A DNA stretch of 64,000 nt from Pantoea sp. WMus005 (GTDB lineage: Bacteria; Pseudomonadota; Gammaproteobacteria; Enterobacterales; Enterobacteriaceae): assembly GCF_013415305.1 (NCBI RefSeq), contig NZ_JACBXU010000006.1, positions 168,417 through 232,416 of the forward strand, given 5' to 3'. This document shows positions 20,046 to 29,552 of the stretch, in pieces. The notes beneath the pieces were generated by a model. It searched no databases and was not told the DNA's origin. It saw only the letters and a program-made list of their open reading frames with translations. Within the stretch, counting starts at the first letter, position 1. Each line of letters opens with the position of its first letter. Made by a program: the position numbers and the translations under genes.

Positions 20046-20746
20046 AAAATATCGAAGAGCAGGCTGACACCTCGGTTCTGCTGGACGATCAGGCCGTCAG
20101 TCATTATCTGCGGCAGAATCCCGATTTCTTCATTCGCAATGCCCGCGAAGTTGAACAGATGGCCGTGCCGCACCCGGTGCGCGGCAGCGTCTCACTGGTC
20201 GAGTGGCATATGGCACGGCAACGCAACCACATCCAGCAGCTGGAAGAAGAGATCACCCTGCTGATGGAACAGGCCAGCGCGAACCACGAACTGTTTGACC
20301 GTCTGCTTTCGCTGGAAAGCCATCTGGCCGCAGCTGACTCGCTGCAGGATATGCTCAACCGCCTGCATCGCTGGGCGCGCGAGCTGGGCCTGGCGGGTGC
20401 CAATGTGCGGCTGTTCAGCGATAAATGGCTGCTGGGCGCACCCTCCGATTTCTTTCAACTGAGCCTGTCGCGTCAGGCGTTTGAACCGCTGCGTATTCAG
20501 CGCTTCGGCAACCAGCATCACTATCTCGGTAATATTAATGGGCCGGAACTGCTGCTGCTGCTGCCGCAGGCCAAAGCGATCGGTTCGGTTGCCATGTCGC
20601 TGATAGGCGAAGAGGGCGATCTCGGCGTGCTGGTGTTCAGCAGTCGCGATAGCCAGCACTACCAATCGGGCATGGGGACACTGCTGTTACAGTACCTGTC
20701 ACAGATGATGCCTGGTCTGCTTTCCCGCTGGGTTGAACGCGCATGA
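20042..20746 (+). CDS. yigA: YigA, DUF484 family protein
   Basis: A conserved protein of unknown function always encoded upstream of xerC. The 234-residue product has an N-terminal DUF484 helix region with [23 protein letters not shown] and [22 protein letters not shown] (coiled coil about 55-85), then a GAF-like domain ([27 protein letters not shown]). It overlaps dapF and xerC by 4 bases each, so it is translated as part of a coupled operon. No catalytic motif is evident. Confidence 0.9.
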   Translation: MKNIEEQADTSVLLDDQAVSHYLRQNPDFFIRNAREVEQMAVPHPVRGSVSLVEWHMARQRNHIQQLEEEITLLMEQASANHELFDRLLSLESHLAAADSLQDMLNRLHRWARELGLAGANVRLFSDKWLLGAPSDFFQLSLSRQAFEPLRIQRFGNQHHYLGNINGPELLLLLPQAKAIGSVAMSLIGEEGDLGVLVFSSRDSQHYQSGMGTLLLQYLSQMMPGLLSRWVERA

Positions 20747-21648
20747 GCAGCACGCTGCAGGAAGCCGTCGATGGATTTCTGCGCTACCTGAAAGTGGAGC
20801 GCCAGCTTAGTCCGTTAACCCAGAGCAGCTATGCGCGACAGCTTGCCGCGCTGCTGGCGATTGCGGATGAGATGAAGCTCAGCAGCTGGACATCACTGGA
20901 ACCAGCGCAGGTACGCAGTATGGCGGCACGCAGCCGTCGCGCCGGCCTCTCTGCCAGCAGCCTTGCGCTGCGCCTCTCCGCTCTCCGGAGTTTTCTCGAC
21001 TGGCAGGTGAGTCAGGGTTTGCTCTCCGCTAATCCTGCCAAAGGGGTAATGACGCCACGTAAAGCGCGCCATCTTCCTAAAAATATCGATGTTGATGAAG
21101 TGAATCAGCTGCTGGAGATCGACCTTGACGATCCGCTGGCGGTGCGCGACCGGGCGATGCTGGAAGTGATGTATGGTGGCGGTCTGCGTCTCTCTGAACT
21201 GGTAAATATGGATTGCCGCCATGTCGATCTCGATTCCGGTGAAGTGTGGGTCGTGGGTAAGGGCAGCAAAGAGCGCCGGGTGCCGATTGGCCGCACGGCG
21301 GTCACCTGGATCCAGCACTGGCTGCCGCTGCGTGAAACGTTCGGCGGTCAGGATGATGCGCTGTTTCTGTCGACGCGCGGCAACCGCATTTCGCCACGAA
21401 ACGTGCAGAAGCGCTTTGCCGAATGGGGCATCAGACAGGGTGTAGCGAGCCATATCCATCCACATAAGTTGCGACACTCTTTTGCCACGCATCTGCTGGA
21501 ATCCAGCGGCGACCTGCGTGCCGTGCAGGAGTTACTGGGGCATGCAAATCTGTCGACGACCCAGATCTACACCCATCTCGACTTCCAGCATCTGGCTTCG
21601 GTGTATGACGCTGCGCATCCCCGCGCCAAACGAGGAAAGAACGAATGA
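20743..21648 (+). CDS. xerC: XerC, tyrosine recombinase
   Basis: XerC works with XerD and FtsK at dif to resolve chromosome dimers. The 301-residue protein has the N-terminal SAM-like core-binding domain (residues 1-90) and the C-terminal catalytic domain with the active-site arginine in [12 protein letters not shown], lysine in [10 protein letters not shown], the [14 protein letters not shown] box (His and second Arg), the [15 protein letters not shown] segment with the third His and the nucleophilic tyrosine. It overlaps yigA and yigB by 4 bases. Confidence 0.97.
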   Translation: MSSTLQEAVDGFLRYLKVERQLSPLTQSSYARQLAALLAIADEMKLSSWTSLEPAQVRSMAARSRRAGLSASSLALRLSALRSFLDWQVSQGLLSANPAKGVMTPRKARHLPKNIDVDEVNQLLEIDLDDPLAVRDRAMLEVMYGGGLRLSELVNMDCRHVDLDSGEVWVVGKGSKERRVPIGRTAVTWIQHWLPLRETFGGQDDALFLSTRGNRISPRNVQKRFAEWGIRQGVASHIHPHKLRHSFATHLLESSGDLRAVQELLGHANLSTTQIYTHLDFQHLASVYDAAHPRAKRGKNE

Positions 21649-22361
21649 AGTTTTATCGTCCGCTGTCGGCCATAAAAGCCATGACCTTCGACCTTGATGA
21701 CACGCTTTACGATAACTACCCGGTGATCCGTCGCACCACCCTTGAATCCCATGCCGCTTTGCAGGCCTATCATCCGGCGCTGCGTGACTTCACGCCGCAG
21801 GATTATCAGCAGTTGCGTGACGAATTGCTGCAGCGTGAGCCTGAAATCTATCATGATGTTTCGGAGTGGCGACGCCGTTCGGTAGAGCTGGCGATGCTGA
21901 ATGTCGGCCTCTCTGCCGCTGAAGCGACAGCGGGTGCAGCAGACGTAATGGCGGTCTTCCATGCGTGGCGGAGTCAGGTCGAGATGCCGGATGAGACGCA
22001 TCAGACGCTGAAAGTGCTGGCGGAAAAAATCCCGCTGGTGGCGGTCACCAACGGTAATGCCTGCCCTGAAAAAATGGGTATTGCGCATTACTTTCAGTTT
22101 ACGCTGCGGGCCGGGCCGGATGGACGCGCTAAGCCGTGGCAGGATATGTATCAGCTTGCCGCGCAACGCCTTGATATCGCACCACACCATATTCTGCATG
22201 TGGGTGATGACCTCACCACCGATGTCGCGGGTTCACTGCGCTGCGGATTACAGGCCTGCTGGATAAACCTGCGGCAGGGCAACCTGATGCATATCCCGGC
22301 TGCGCGCCTGTTGCCGCATGTCGAAATTTCGCGGTTGGCATCACTCACCTCACTGCTATAA
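21645..22361 (+). CDS. yigB: YigB, HAD-family FMN/5-amino-6-(5-phosphoribitylamino)uracil phosphatase
   Basis: YigB is a HAD phosphatase with activity on FMN and on the riboflavin-pathway intermediate. The 238-residue protein has HAD motif [12 protein letters not shown], motif II VTNGN, a lysine in [13 protein letters not shown] and motif [18 protein letters not shown]. It overlaps xerC by 4 bases. Its stop codon lies within the -10 box of the uvrD promoter. Confidence 0.92.
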   Translation: MKFYRPLSAIKAMTFDLDDTLYDNYPVIRRTTLESHAALQAYHPALRDFTPQDYQQLRDELLQREPEIYHDVSEWRRRSVELAMLNVGLSAAEATAGAADVMAVFHAWRSQVEMPDETHQTLKVLAEKIPLVAVTNGNACPEKMGIAHYFQFTLRAGPDGRAKPWQDMYQLAAQRLDIAPHHILHVGDDLTTDVAGSLRCGLQACWINLRQGNLMHIPAARLLPHVEISRLASLTSLL

Positions 22362-22380
22362 TGGCTGTAAATTTATCCAG
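22335..22380 (+). promoter_or_regulatory. uvrD promoter with LexA (SOS) box
   Basis: TTGGCA (22335-22340) and TATAAT (22357-22362) are spaced 16 bases. Immediately downstream CTGTAAATTTATCCAG (22365-22380) matches the LexA box CTGT-N8-ACAG except one base. The operator would cover the transcription start, which is how SOS repression of uvrD works in E. coli. Confidence 0.85.
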
Positions 22381-22516
22381 TCGTCTCCTTTTTTTCTGCC
22401 TTGCCGCCGTACTTTTTCCGGCATCTGTGTTGCCGCCTGACTGGCAGTGATAATGCCTTGCGGCAGGTGGAATAAACAGCGCGACGACGACGCTTTTTCT
22501 CTGGTAAACGGTGCTT

Positions 22517-24679
22517 ATGGACGTTTCTGAACTGCTCGATGGTTTGAATGACAATCAGCGCGCTGCCGTTGCGGCTCCGCGCAGTAACCTGCTGGTGCTG
22601 GCAGGTGCGGGCAGTGGTAAAACGCGGGTGCTGGTGCATCGTATTGCCTGGCTGATGTCCGTGGAGAACTGCTCACCCTATTCGATTATGGCGGTGACCT
22701 TTACCAACAAAGCGGCCGCGGAGATGCGTCACCGTATCGAGCATCTGATCGGCACCAGTCAGGGCGGAATGTGGATCGGGACCTTCCATGGTCTGGCGCA
22801 CCGCTTACTGCGCGCCCACCACCTTGACGCCGGTCTGCCGCAGGATTTCCAGATTCTCGACAGTGAAGACCAGCTGCGTCTGCTCAAGCGCCTGATTAAA
22901 TCCATGAACCTGGATGACAAGCAGTGGCCTGCACGTCAGGGCATGTGGTACATCAACGGTAAAAAAGATGAAGGCCTGCGGCCAAAGCACATTGAAAGTT
23001 ACGGCAACCCCATTGAGCAGACCTGGCTGCGCATTTACCAGGCCTATCAGGAAGCCTGTGACCGTGCCGGTTTAGTCGACTTCGCCGAGCTGCTGCTGCG
23101 CGCCCATGAGCTGTGGCTCAACAAACCGCACATCCTTAATCACTACCGCGAGCGTTTCACCAACGTTCTGGTGGATGAGTTTCAGGATACCAACAACATT
23201 CAGTACGCCTGGATTCGGATGCTGGCAGGCGACAGTGGTCGTGTCATCATCGTGGGCGATGATGACCAGTCGATCTACGGCTGGCGCGGTGCACAGGTCG
23301 AGAATATTCAGCGCTTCCTGCAGGACTTCCCCGGCGCGGAAACCATCCGTCTGGAGCAGAACTACCGCTCAACCAATAACATCCTGAAATCTGCCAACGC
23401 CCTGATCGCCAACAACAATGGCCGTCTGGGTAAAGAGCTCTGGACCGAAGGCAGCGATGGCGAACCGATCTCTATCTATTGCGCCTTTAATGAGCTTGAT
23501 GAAGCACGCTTTGTGGTTAACCGCATCAAGGTCTGGATGGAGAACGGCGGCGCGCTCAACGACTGCGCCATTCTCTATCGCAGCAACGCCCAGTCGCGTG
23601 TGCTGGAAGAGGCGCTGCTGCAAAGCAGTATGCCGTACCGTATTTATGGCGGCATGCGCTTCTTCGAACGCCAGGAGATCAAAGATGCGCTCTCCTATCT
23701 GCGTCTGATGGCGAACCGCAATGACGACGCGGCATTCGAGCGCGTGGTAAACACCCCGACACGTGGCGTGGGCGATCGTACGCTCGACGTGGTGCGTCAG
23801 ACGGCACGTGAGCGTCAGATGACGCTGTGGCAGGCAACGCGCGAACTGCTGCAAAGCCGCGCGCTGGCTGGCCGTGCCGCATCTGCGCTGCAACGCTTCT
23901 GTGAGCTGGTCGATTCACTGGCTACCGAAACGGCCGATTTACCGCTGCATGTTCAGACCGACCGGGTCATCAAAGATTCTGGTCTGTGGCTGATGTATGA
24001 GCAGGAAAAAGGTGAGAAAGGCCAGGCGCGTATTGAAAACCTTGAGGAACTGGTGACGGCGACACGCCAGTTCAGCTATCAGGATGAAGATGAAGATCTT
24101 ATGCCACTGCAGGCCTTCTTATCTCATGCGGCGCTGGAAGCGGGTGAAGGTCAGGCAGACAAATGGCAGGATGCGGTTCAGCTGATGACGCTGCACTCGG
24201 CAAAAGGGCTGGAGTTCAGTCAGGTCTTTATCGTCGGCATGGAAGAGGGGATGTTCCCGAGCCAGATGTCGCTGGATGAAGGCGGTCGCCTGGAAGAGGA
24301 GCGTCGTCTGGCTTATGTCGGCGTGACCCGTGCCATGCTGAAGCTGACACTGACCTACGCTGAAACCCGCCGACTCTATGGTAAGGAAGTGTATCACCGG
24401 CCTTCCCGTTTCATCGGCGAACTGCCCGAAGCGTGCATCGAAGAAGTGCGTCTGCGCGCCAGCGTGAGCCGTCCGGTAAGTCATCAGCGTATGGGTGCTC
24501 CGGTGACCAAAAATGACAGCGGATTCGCGCTGGGTCAGCGTGTTCATCACGCGAAATTTGGCGAAGGCACCATCATTAATCTGGAAGGCAGCGGTGAGCA
24601 CAGCCGCCTGCAGGTGGCGTTTCAGGGGCAGGGAATCAAGTGGCTGGTGGCGGCTTACGCGAAGCTGGAAACGATTTAG
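22517..24679 (+). CDS. uvrD: UvrD, DNA helicase II
   Basis: UvrD is a 3'-5' SF1A helicase used in nucleotide excision repair, mismatch repair and RecA filament removal. The 720-residue protein (same as E. coli) has Walker A GAGSGKT, motif Ia TFTNKAAAEMR, motif II VDEFQDTN, motif III GDDDQSIYGWRGA, motif IV RLEQNYRS, motif V MTLHSAKGLEF, motif VI YVGVTRAM, and the C-terminal Tudor-like domain (FGEGTIINLEGSGEHSRLQVAF) that binds UvrB/RNA polymerase. I choose ATG 22517 over the in-frame GTG 22511. Confidence 0.97.
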   Translation: MDVSELLDGLNDNQRAAVAAPRSNLLVLAGAGSGKTRVLVHRIAWLMSVENCSPYSIMAVTFTNKAAAEMRHRIEHLIGTSQGGMWIGTFHGLAHRLLRAHHLDAGLPQDFQILDSEDQLRLLKRLIKSMNLDDKQWPARQGMWYINGKKDEGLRPKHIESYGNPIEQTWLRIYQAYQEACDRAGLVDFAELLLRAHELWLNKPHILNHYRERFTNVLVDEFQDTNNIQYAWIRMLAGDSGRVIIVGDDDQSIYGWRGAQVENIQRFLQDFPGAETIRLEQNYRSTNNILKSANALIANNNGRLGKELWTEGSDGEPISIYCAFNELDEARFVVNRIKVWMENGGALNDCAILYRSNAQSRVLEEALLQSSMPYRIYGGMRFFERQEIKDALSYLRLMANRNDDAAFERVVNTPTRGVGDRTLDVVRQTARERQMTLWQATRELLQSRALAGRAASALQRFCELVDSLATETADLPLHVQTDRVIKDSGLWLMYEQEKGEKGQARIENLEELVTATRQFSYQDEDEDLMPLQAFLSHAALEAGEGQADKWQDAVQLMTLHSAKGLEFSQVFIVGMEEGMFPSQMSLDEGGRLEEERRLAYVGVTRAMLKLTLTYAETRRLYGKEVYHRPSRFIGELPEACIEEVRLRASVSRPVSHQRMGAPVTKNDSGFALGQRVHHAKFGEGTIINLEGSGEHSRLQVAFQGQGIKWLVAAYAKLETI

Positions 24680-24746
24680 CGTCCGGTTGACGGCTTTTTC
24701 GTCTCAGCGTAACATGCGCCCACTATTATCATGAGAGGACAATGCC

Positions 24747-24803
24747 TTGGACACGCCCAGTCGATGCTGGCTCAATGACCTGGATACCAGGAATAACATC
24801 TAA
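24747..24803 (+). CDS. Candidate corA leader peptide (CorL-like)
   Basis: A short frame, TTG start at 24747, encodes 18 residues (M)DTPSRCWLNDLDTRNNI and is preceded by AGAGGA with ideal 7-base spacing. It ends inside a strong hairpin (24802-24829) well upstream of corA. In Salmonella, a leader ORF called corL couples translation to Rho termination before corA. The position suggests the same role here, but I cannot verify homology, and an overlapping ATG at 24742 (27 codons) has poor ribosome spacing. Confidence 0.5.
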   Translation: MDTPSRCWLNDLDTRNNI

Positions 24804-24829
24804 GGCTACCTCTTTACGCGGGTAGCCTT
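24802..24829 (+). promoter_or_regulatory. Hairpin in the corA leader
   Basis: AAGGCTACC and GGTAGCCTT form a perfect nine-pair stem around a ten-base loop. No T run follows, so it is not a plain intrinsic terminator. It overlaps the stop codon of the candidate leader peptide, which suggests a translation-dependent structural switch in the 302-base uvrD-corA interval. A Mg2+-sensing function is inferred only from the Salmonella corA leader. Confidence 0.55.
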
Positions 24830-24981
24830 AGCGGTTATCAGCGACCTCCCTTTTTGATTCCGTCGCACGAGTCAGCACTGATTTATCTCTGAAACTCTGT
24901 TTCCGTGTTCAGGCCGTACGTTCCATGTTGAGGAACGGCGGACTGCCTTGTCCCATTTAGTCTGCAATGGGGAGTATTGCT

Positions 24982-25935
24982 ATGCTGAGCGCATTTAAAC
25001 TGGATCACAGCCGCCTGACGCGACTGGAGCTGGAAGACGAAAACGACAAACTGACTACCTCCGTCTGGGTCGATCTTATCGAGCCGGAAGAGGGCGAACG
25101 TAACCGCGTACAATCGGAGCTGGGTCAGAGCCTGGCAACACGGCCTGAGCTGGAAGATATTGAGGCTTCGGCACGCTTCTTCGAAGATGAAGACGGTCTG
25201 CATATCCACTCCTTCTTCTTCTATGAAGATGCTGACGACCACGCCGGTAACTCCACCGTGGCGTTCACCATCCGTGAAGGCCGCCTCTACACGCTGCGCG
25301 AACGTGAACTACCTGCATTCCGCCTCTATCGCATGCGCGCCCGTAACCAGACCCTCATCGACGGCAATGCCTTTGAGTTGCTGCTCGACCTGTTTGAAAC
25401 CAAAATCGAACAGCTGGCGGACGAAATTGAAAACATTTATAGCGCGCTGGAGAAACTCAGCCGGGTGATCATGGAAGGTCAGCAGGGCGAAGAGTACGAT
25501 CAGGCGCTGTCGCGGCTCGCGGAACTGGAGGATATCGGCTGGAAAGTACGTCTCTGCCTGATGGATACTCAGCGTGCCCTGAACTTCCTGGTGCGTAAAG
25601 CGCGGTTGCCGGGCAATCAGCTGGAGCAGGCGCGGGAAATTCTGCGCGATATCGAATCGCTGCTGCCGCATAACGAATCACTGTTCCAGAAGGTCAACTT
25701 CCTGATGCAGGCGGCGATGGGCTTTATCAACATCGAACAGAACCGCATCATCAAGATCTTCTCGGTGGTTTCCGTGGTGTTTCTGCCGCCAACGCTGGTC
25801 GCTTCCAGCTACGGGATGAACTTCGAGTTTATGCCGGAACTGAAATGGAGCTTCGGTTATCCTGCGGCTATCGGCCTGATGATTCTGGCCGGACTGGCGC
25901 CTTATCTCTACTTCAAGCGTAAAAACTGGCTTTAA
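24982..25935 (+). CDS. corA: CorA, magnesium/cobalt/nickel transporter
   Basis: CorA is the main constitutive Mg2+ channel of the inner membrane and works as a pentamer. The 317-residue protein has a large N-terminal cytoplasmic domain with [21 protein letters not shown], a long stalk helix, and two C-terminal membrane segments with the [10 protein letters not shown] signature loop and a basic KRKNWL end. I start it at ATG 24982, seven bases after GGGGAG; this gives the family N-terminus MLSAFKLD. Confidence 0.97.
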   Translation: MLSAFKLDHSRLTRLELEDENDKLTTSVWVDLIEPEEGERNRVQSELGQSLATRPELEDIEASARFFEDEDGLHIHSFFFYEDADDHAGNSTVAFTIREGRLYTLRERELPAFRLYRMRARNQTLIDGNAFELLLDLFETKIEQLADEIENIYSALEKLSRVIMEGQQGEEYDQALSRLAELEDIGWKVRLCLMDTQRALNFLVRKARLPGNQLEQAREILRDIESLLPHNESLFQKVNFLMQAAMGFINIEQNRIIKIFSVVSVVFLPPTLVASSYGMNFEFMPELKWSFGYPAAIGLMILAGLAPYLYFKRKNWL

Positions 25936-25942
25936 AAAAGCC

Positions 25943-25967
25943 ACGGGCCATCTCAGATGGCCCGTTC
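25943..25967 (+). terminator. Likely terminator after corA
   Basis: ACGGGCCATC and GATGGCCCGT form a perfect ten-pair stem with a three-base loop seven bases after the corA stop, but only a weak T-rich tail follows. It may also protect the 3' end. Confidence 0.6.
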
Positions 25968-26032
25968 TGCTGGCTCCCGTCCCGATTTCTGCGTACTCTG
26001 ACCCTCCTGTTTTTACAATTAATTAACTTCTT

Positions 26033-27091
26033 ATGGACGCTTTTTCGTTGCGTGCGCAGTGGACGCTGCTGCTGCTTATCTCCGTATTGCTGGGTGCGGT
26101 GCTGCACTATTTCCATGTGCCCGCCGCGCTGTTACTGGGACCGATGATTGTGGGTGTGGTGATGGGGCTGTCGGGTGCTACGCTGCGCATTGACAGACGG
26201 TTCTTTCTGCTTGCTCAGGCCGTGCTGGGCTGCATGATTGCCCAGAGCCTGTCGCCTTCGATTCTGACACCACTGATTCAGGACTGGCCGATCGTGCTGG
26301 CGGTGCTACTGCTGACGCTGGCGGCCAGCGGCTTGTCCGGTTTTCTGCTGGTACGTTTCAGTCATCTGCCTGGCCCGACCGGTGCCTGGGGGTCGTCGCC
26401 CGGCGGTGCATCGGCCATGGTGGCGATGGCGGGGGACTTTGGAGCTGACGTCCGGCTGGTCGCTTTTATGCAGTATCTTCGGGTGCTGTTTGTTGCCTCA
26501 GCGGCCGCGCTGGTGGCGCGCATCGGACTGGGCGATGAAGCCCACAGTGTTTCGCCGCTCTGGTTCCCCGCGCTGAATCGCGGCTTTACTATTACCCTGG
26601 TCGTGATGCTGACGGGCGCGTGGCTGGGCACACGACTGCGCATTCCTTCTGGCGCGCTGCTGCTGCCCGCGCTGGCGGGTGCGGCACTGAACAGCAGTCA
26701 TATGGCGGTATTACAGGTGCCGGAATGGCTGCTGGCTGTGGCCTATGCGCTGATTGGCTGGAGCGTGGGATTGCGTTTCACCCGTCCGATCTTTCTGCTG
26801 GCACTGCGCACGCTGCCGCAGATGCTGGCTTCCATCTTCGGGCTGATGCTGCTGTGTGGCGGGCTGGCGTGGATGCTGACGCACATGCTGGGTATCGATC
26901 TGATGACGGCTTATCTCGCCACCAGTCCAGGCGGACTGGACACGGTGGCGATTATTGCGGCCGGAACCCAGGTCAACATGGCGTTTGTGATGGCGATGCA
27001 GACCCTGCGTCTCTTTACCATCCTGCTGACCGGCCCGGCTTTAGCGCGCTTTATTTCACGCTACGCGCGCACGGGAACGGGAACGGAATGA
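26033..27091 (+). CDS. AbrB-family inner-membrane protein
   Basis: A 352-residue, very hydrophobic protein with about ten membrane segments and an internal duplication typical of the AbrB (COG3180, formerly 'ammonia monooxygenase') membrane family: SSPGGASAMVAMAGDFGAD in the first half is mirrored by TSPGGLDTVAIIAAGTQVN in the second. Function is not established; a transport or regulatory role has been proposed for relatives. E. coli carries its abrB elsewhere, so this is a location change compared with that genome. Its end overlaps the convergent rarD by 36 bases. Confidence 0.85.
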   Translation: MDAFSLRAQWTLLLLISVLLGAVLHYFHVPAALLLGPMIVGVVMGLSGATLRIDRRFFLLAQAVLGCMIAQSLSPSILTPLIQDWPIVLAVLLLTLAASGLSGFLLVRFSHLPGPTGAWGSSPGGASAMVAMAGDFGADVRLVAFMQYLRVLFVASAAALVARIGLGDEAHSVSPLWFPALNRGFTITLVVMLTGAWLGTRLRIPSGALLLPALAGAALNSSHMAVLQVPEWLLAVAYALIGWSVGLRFTRPIFLLALRTLPQMLASIFGLMLLCGGLAWMLTHMLGIDLMTAYLATSPGGLDTVAIIAAGTQVNMAFVMAMQTLRLFTILLTGPALARFISRYARTGTGTE

Positions 27092-27961
27092 AAATGCCAC
27101 TGCATCGCAGACAAACACCAGCAGCGCCAGCCAGATGAAGGCAAAAGTGACCAGCTTGTCTGGCGTGATGGTTTCACCGTAAAACACCACTGCCAGCACA
27201 AACATCAGCGTCGGACCGAGGTACTGGAAAAAGCCCACAGTGGAGAGGCGCAGCCGGCTGCAGGCCGCCGCAAACAGCATCAGCGGAATGGTGGTGACAA
27301 TGCCGGCCGCGATCAGCTTCAGGTTGAGACTCAGCGGATTAGCGGATAAATGGCTGGTGGCGCTGTCGGCAAAGCCAAACAGATAAATTGCCGCCAGCGG
27401 AAACAGCCACAGGGTTTCAATCAACATGCCGCTCTGCGCATCGACCTGAATCTTTTTGCGCATCAGACCGTAGAGGGCAAAGCTCAGCGCCAGGCCCAGC
27501 GCAATAATCGGTAATGATCCAAACTGCCACAGCTGCACCAGCACGCCGACGGTTGCCAGCAGCACGGCCAGCCACTGCAGGCGGCGAAAACGTTCGCGCA
27601 GAAACAGCATGCCGAACACCACGTTAATCAGCGGGTTAATAAAGTAACCCAGGCTGGCTTCCAGCATATGCTGATTGTTGACTGCCCAGATAAACAGCAG
27701 CCAGTTGCCGCCAATCGTTACGGCCGTCAGCGCCAGCAATAGCACTTTTTTAGGCTGGCGCAGCACGCTGCGAACGCCTGGCCAGCTGCGGCTCAGCGTA
27801 ATCAGTAACAGCATAAAGAGTGCAGACCAGATCACCCGGTGCGTCATGATTTCTGTCGCGGGAACCTGTTTCACCAGCTTGAAATAAGCGGGTGCGATGC
27901 CCCAGATAAAGTAAGCACCCAGTGCAAAGCCAACGCCCTGGCGGGTTTGTTGCGTATCCAT
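27056..27961 (-). CDS. rarD: RarD, EamA-family permease
   Basis: RarD is a ten-segment permease of the drug/metabolite transporter superfamily; it was linked to chloramphenicol sensitivity in Pseudomonas, and its natural substrate is unknown. The 301-residue protein has AYFIWGIAPAYFKL, THRVIWS, NWLLFIWAVNNQHMLEASLGYFINP and GFFQYLGPTLMF, all matching RarD. I choose ATG 27961 (MDTQQTRQG), which fits E. coli; ATG 27982 would add seven residues. yigI lies directly upstream, so both form one unit. Confidence 0.92.
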   Translation of the reverse strand: MDTQQTRQGVGFALGAYFIWGIAPAYFKLVKQVPATEIMTHRVIWSALFMLLLITLSRSWPGVRSVLRQPKKVLLLALTAVTIGGNWLLFIWAVNNQHMLEASLGYFINPLINVVFGMLFLRERFRRLQWLAVLLATVGVLVQLWQFGSLPIIALGLALSFALYGLMRKKIQVDAQSGMLIETLWLFPLAAIYLFGFADSATSHLSANPLSLNLKLIAAGIVTTIPLMLFAAACSRLRLSTVGFFQYLGPTLMFVLAVVFYGETITPDKLVTFAFIWLALLVFVCDAVAFSFRSRSRARVA

Positions 27962-27984
27962 ATGCGTTCCATTCAGTGGCATGA

Positions 27985-28455
27985 TTAGCCGATAAGATAG
28001 GTGGCGGTAGCCGTAGCGATATAGTCGCCCTGTTGATTGTGCAGCTCTACGCGAGCCACGGCGACTTTGTTACCGGCGCGCAGCAGGCTGCTGGTCGCAG
28101 TGAAGCGTTCGCCGCGTCCGGGACGCAGATAGTCAACACGCATATCAATGGTGCCCATACGCGAAAGACGCTGGCGCAGATCGGCTTCAGTAATGCTCTC
28201 CTGACGCGTTAGCGCATTACTGACGCAGACCATACCCGCGGCGACATCCAGCACCGATGCGATAACGCCACCGTGCAGAATCTGCTGCGCCTGGTTGCCT
28301 ACCAGCATGGTTTTGTTATTGAAGCTAATTTCTGCGTAGTCTGCATCAAGACGCATCAGCTCCAGGCCCAGTGCCTGATTAAACGGCATGTGATAAACGA
28401 AAATTTCGCCGACGAGCTGGCGAGCGTCCTGCTGTGTCAGCACGGGTGATGACAT
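27985..28455 (-). CDS. yigI: YigI, hotdog-fold acyl-CoA thioesterase
   Basis: A 156-residue single-domain PaaI/hotdog thioesterase. [17 protein letters not shown] is the typical hotdog central-helix signature with HGG, and [17 protein letters not shown] follows. E. coli YigI has been assigned thioesterase activity on medium- to long-chain acyl-CoA. It lies between rarD and the divergent pldA, as in E. coli. Confidence 0.9.
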   Translation of the reverse strand: MSSPVLTQQDARQLVGEIFVYHMPFNQALGLELMRLDADYAEISFNNKTMLVGNQAQQILHGGVIASVLDVAAGMVCVSNALTRQESITEADLRQRLSRMGTIDMRVDYLRPGRGERFTATSSLLRAGNKVAVARVELHNQQGDYIATATATYLIG

Positions 28456-28649
28456 GATGATGTGTCCTGAAAAAATCGGGCCAGAGGGGCGCGTAACATA
28501 AACGAGTTGTGTATTCTATTCCGCCTGCGAGGGTGTTTCCAGTTTAAGAAATCAGCACTCATGCTCACTGCCATTTGCGTGTAGAATGGCCTGCTTTTTA
28601 CGACACCCTTTCAGTTATTCTGATACGCAGCTGCTCACCGGAGAATTAT

Positions 28650-29528
28650 ATGCGTAAGCATCGCGCCTTGCTGGCGGCAATGTTGATATTTCCTGCACTG
28701 GCGCAGGCGGATGAAGCCCGGATTAAAGAGGTTCACGACGCGCCACAGGTGCAGGGCAGCATTATTGCTAACCTGCTTGAGAAGCATGATAACCCGTTTG
28801 TTCTCTATCCTTACGAGAACAACTATCTGCTCTACACCTATACCAGCGACCTTAATAAAGAGGCGATCTCTTCCTATAACTGGGGAGAGAATGCCCGCAA
28901 AGATGAAGTGAAATTCCAGCTCAGCCTGGCGTTTCCACTGTGGCGCGGTATTCTGGGCGACAACTCGGTGCTGGCAGCCTCTTACACCCAGCGCTCCTGG
29001 TGGCAGCTGTCGAATAGCGCGGAGTCCTCGCCCTTCCGTGAGACCAACTATGAGCCGCAGATTTTCCTGGGCTGGGCGACCGACTACTCGCTGGGTGGCT
29101 GGACACTGCGTGATATCGAACTGGGTCTGAATCACCAATCTAATGGACGAAGCGATCCCACCTCACGTAGCTGGAACCGCGTCTATGCACGTCTGATGGC
29201 AGAAAACGGTAACTTCCTGGCGGAAATCAAACCCTGGTATCGCATCCCGGAAGGGGAGAGCAGCGATGATAACCCTGATATCACCAAATATATGGGTTAC
29301 TACCGTGCCAAAGTGGGCTACCGGCTCGGCGACAGTATCTTCAGCGTCGAAGGCAATTATAACTGGAACAGCGGTTATGGCGGCGCGACGATGGGCTGGA
29401 GTTATCCTATCAGTGAGCATGTCCGCTTCTATACTCAGGTATTTAGCGGTTACGGTGAATCACTGATCGATTACAACCATCGCCAGACGCGTCTGGGTGT
29501 GGGTGTAACACTTAACGACTTGTTTTAA
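28650..29528 (+). CDS. pldA: PldA, outer membrane phospholipase A
   Basis: PldA is a 12-strand beta-barrel hydrolase that degrades phospholipids mislocated in the outer leaflet and supports lipid asymmetry. The 292-residue precursor has a signal peptide ending ALAQA (about residue 20), the catalytic segment GLNHQSNGRSDPTSRSWNR holding the His, Ser and Asn of the active site, and a C-terminal aromatic LNDLF barrel end. I start at ATG 28650 with GGAG upstream, so that the signal peptide is the N-terminus. Confidence 0.95.
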   Translation: MRKHRALLAAMLIFPALAQADEARIKEVHDAPQVQGSIIANLLEKHDNPFVLYPYENNYLLYTYTSDLNKEAISSYNWGENARKDEVKFQLSLAFPLWRGILGDNSVLAASYTQRSWWQLSNSAESSPFRETNYEPQIFLGWATDYSLGGWTLRDIELGLNHQSNGRSDPTSRSWNRVYARLMAENGNFLAEIKPWYRIPEGESSDDNPDITKYMGYYRAKVGYRLGDSIFSVEGNYNWNSGYGGATMGWSYPISEHVRFYTQVFSGYGESLIDYNHRQTRLGVGVTLNDLF

Positions 29529-29552
29529 TCCCTAACGTAAGACAGGAATCGC

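Noticed and set aside
28003..28010. GGCGGTAG, the core of the RfaH-dependent ops element
   Set aside because: It lies within yigI, antisense, and is not in the leader of any long operon; the extended ops consensus is not met.
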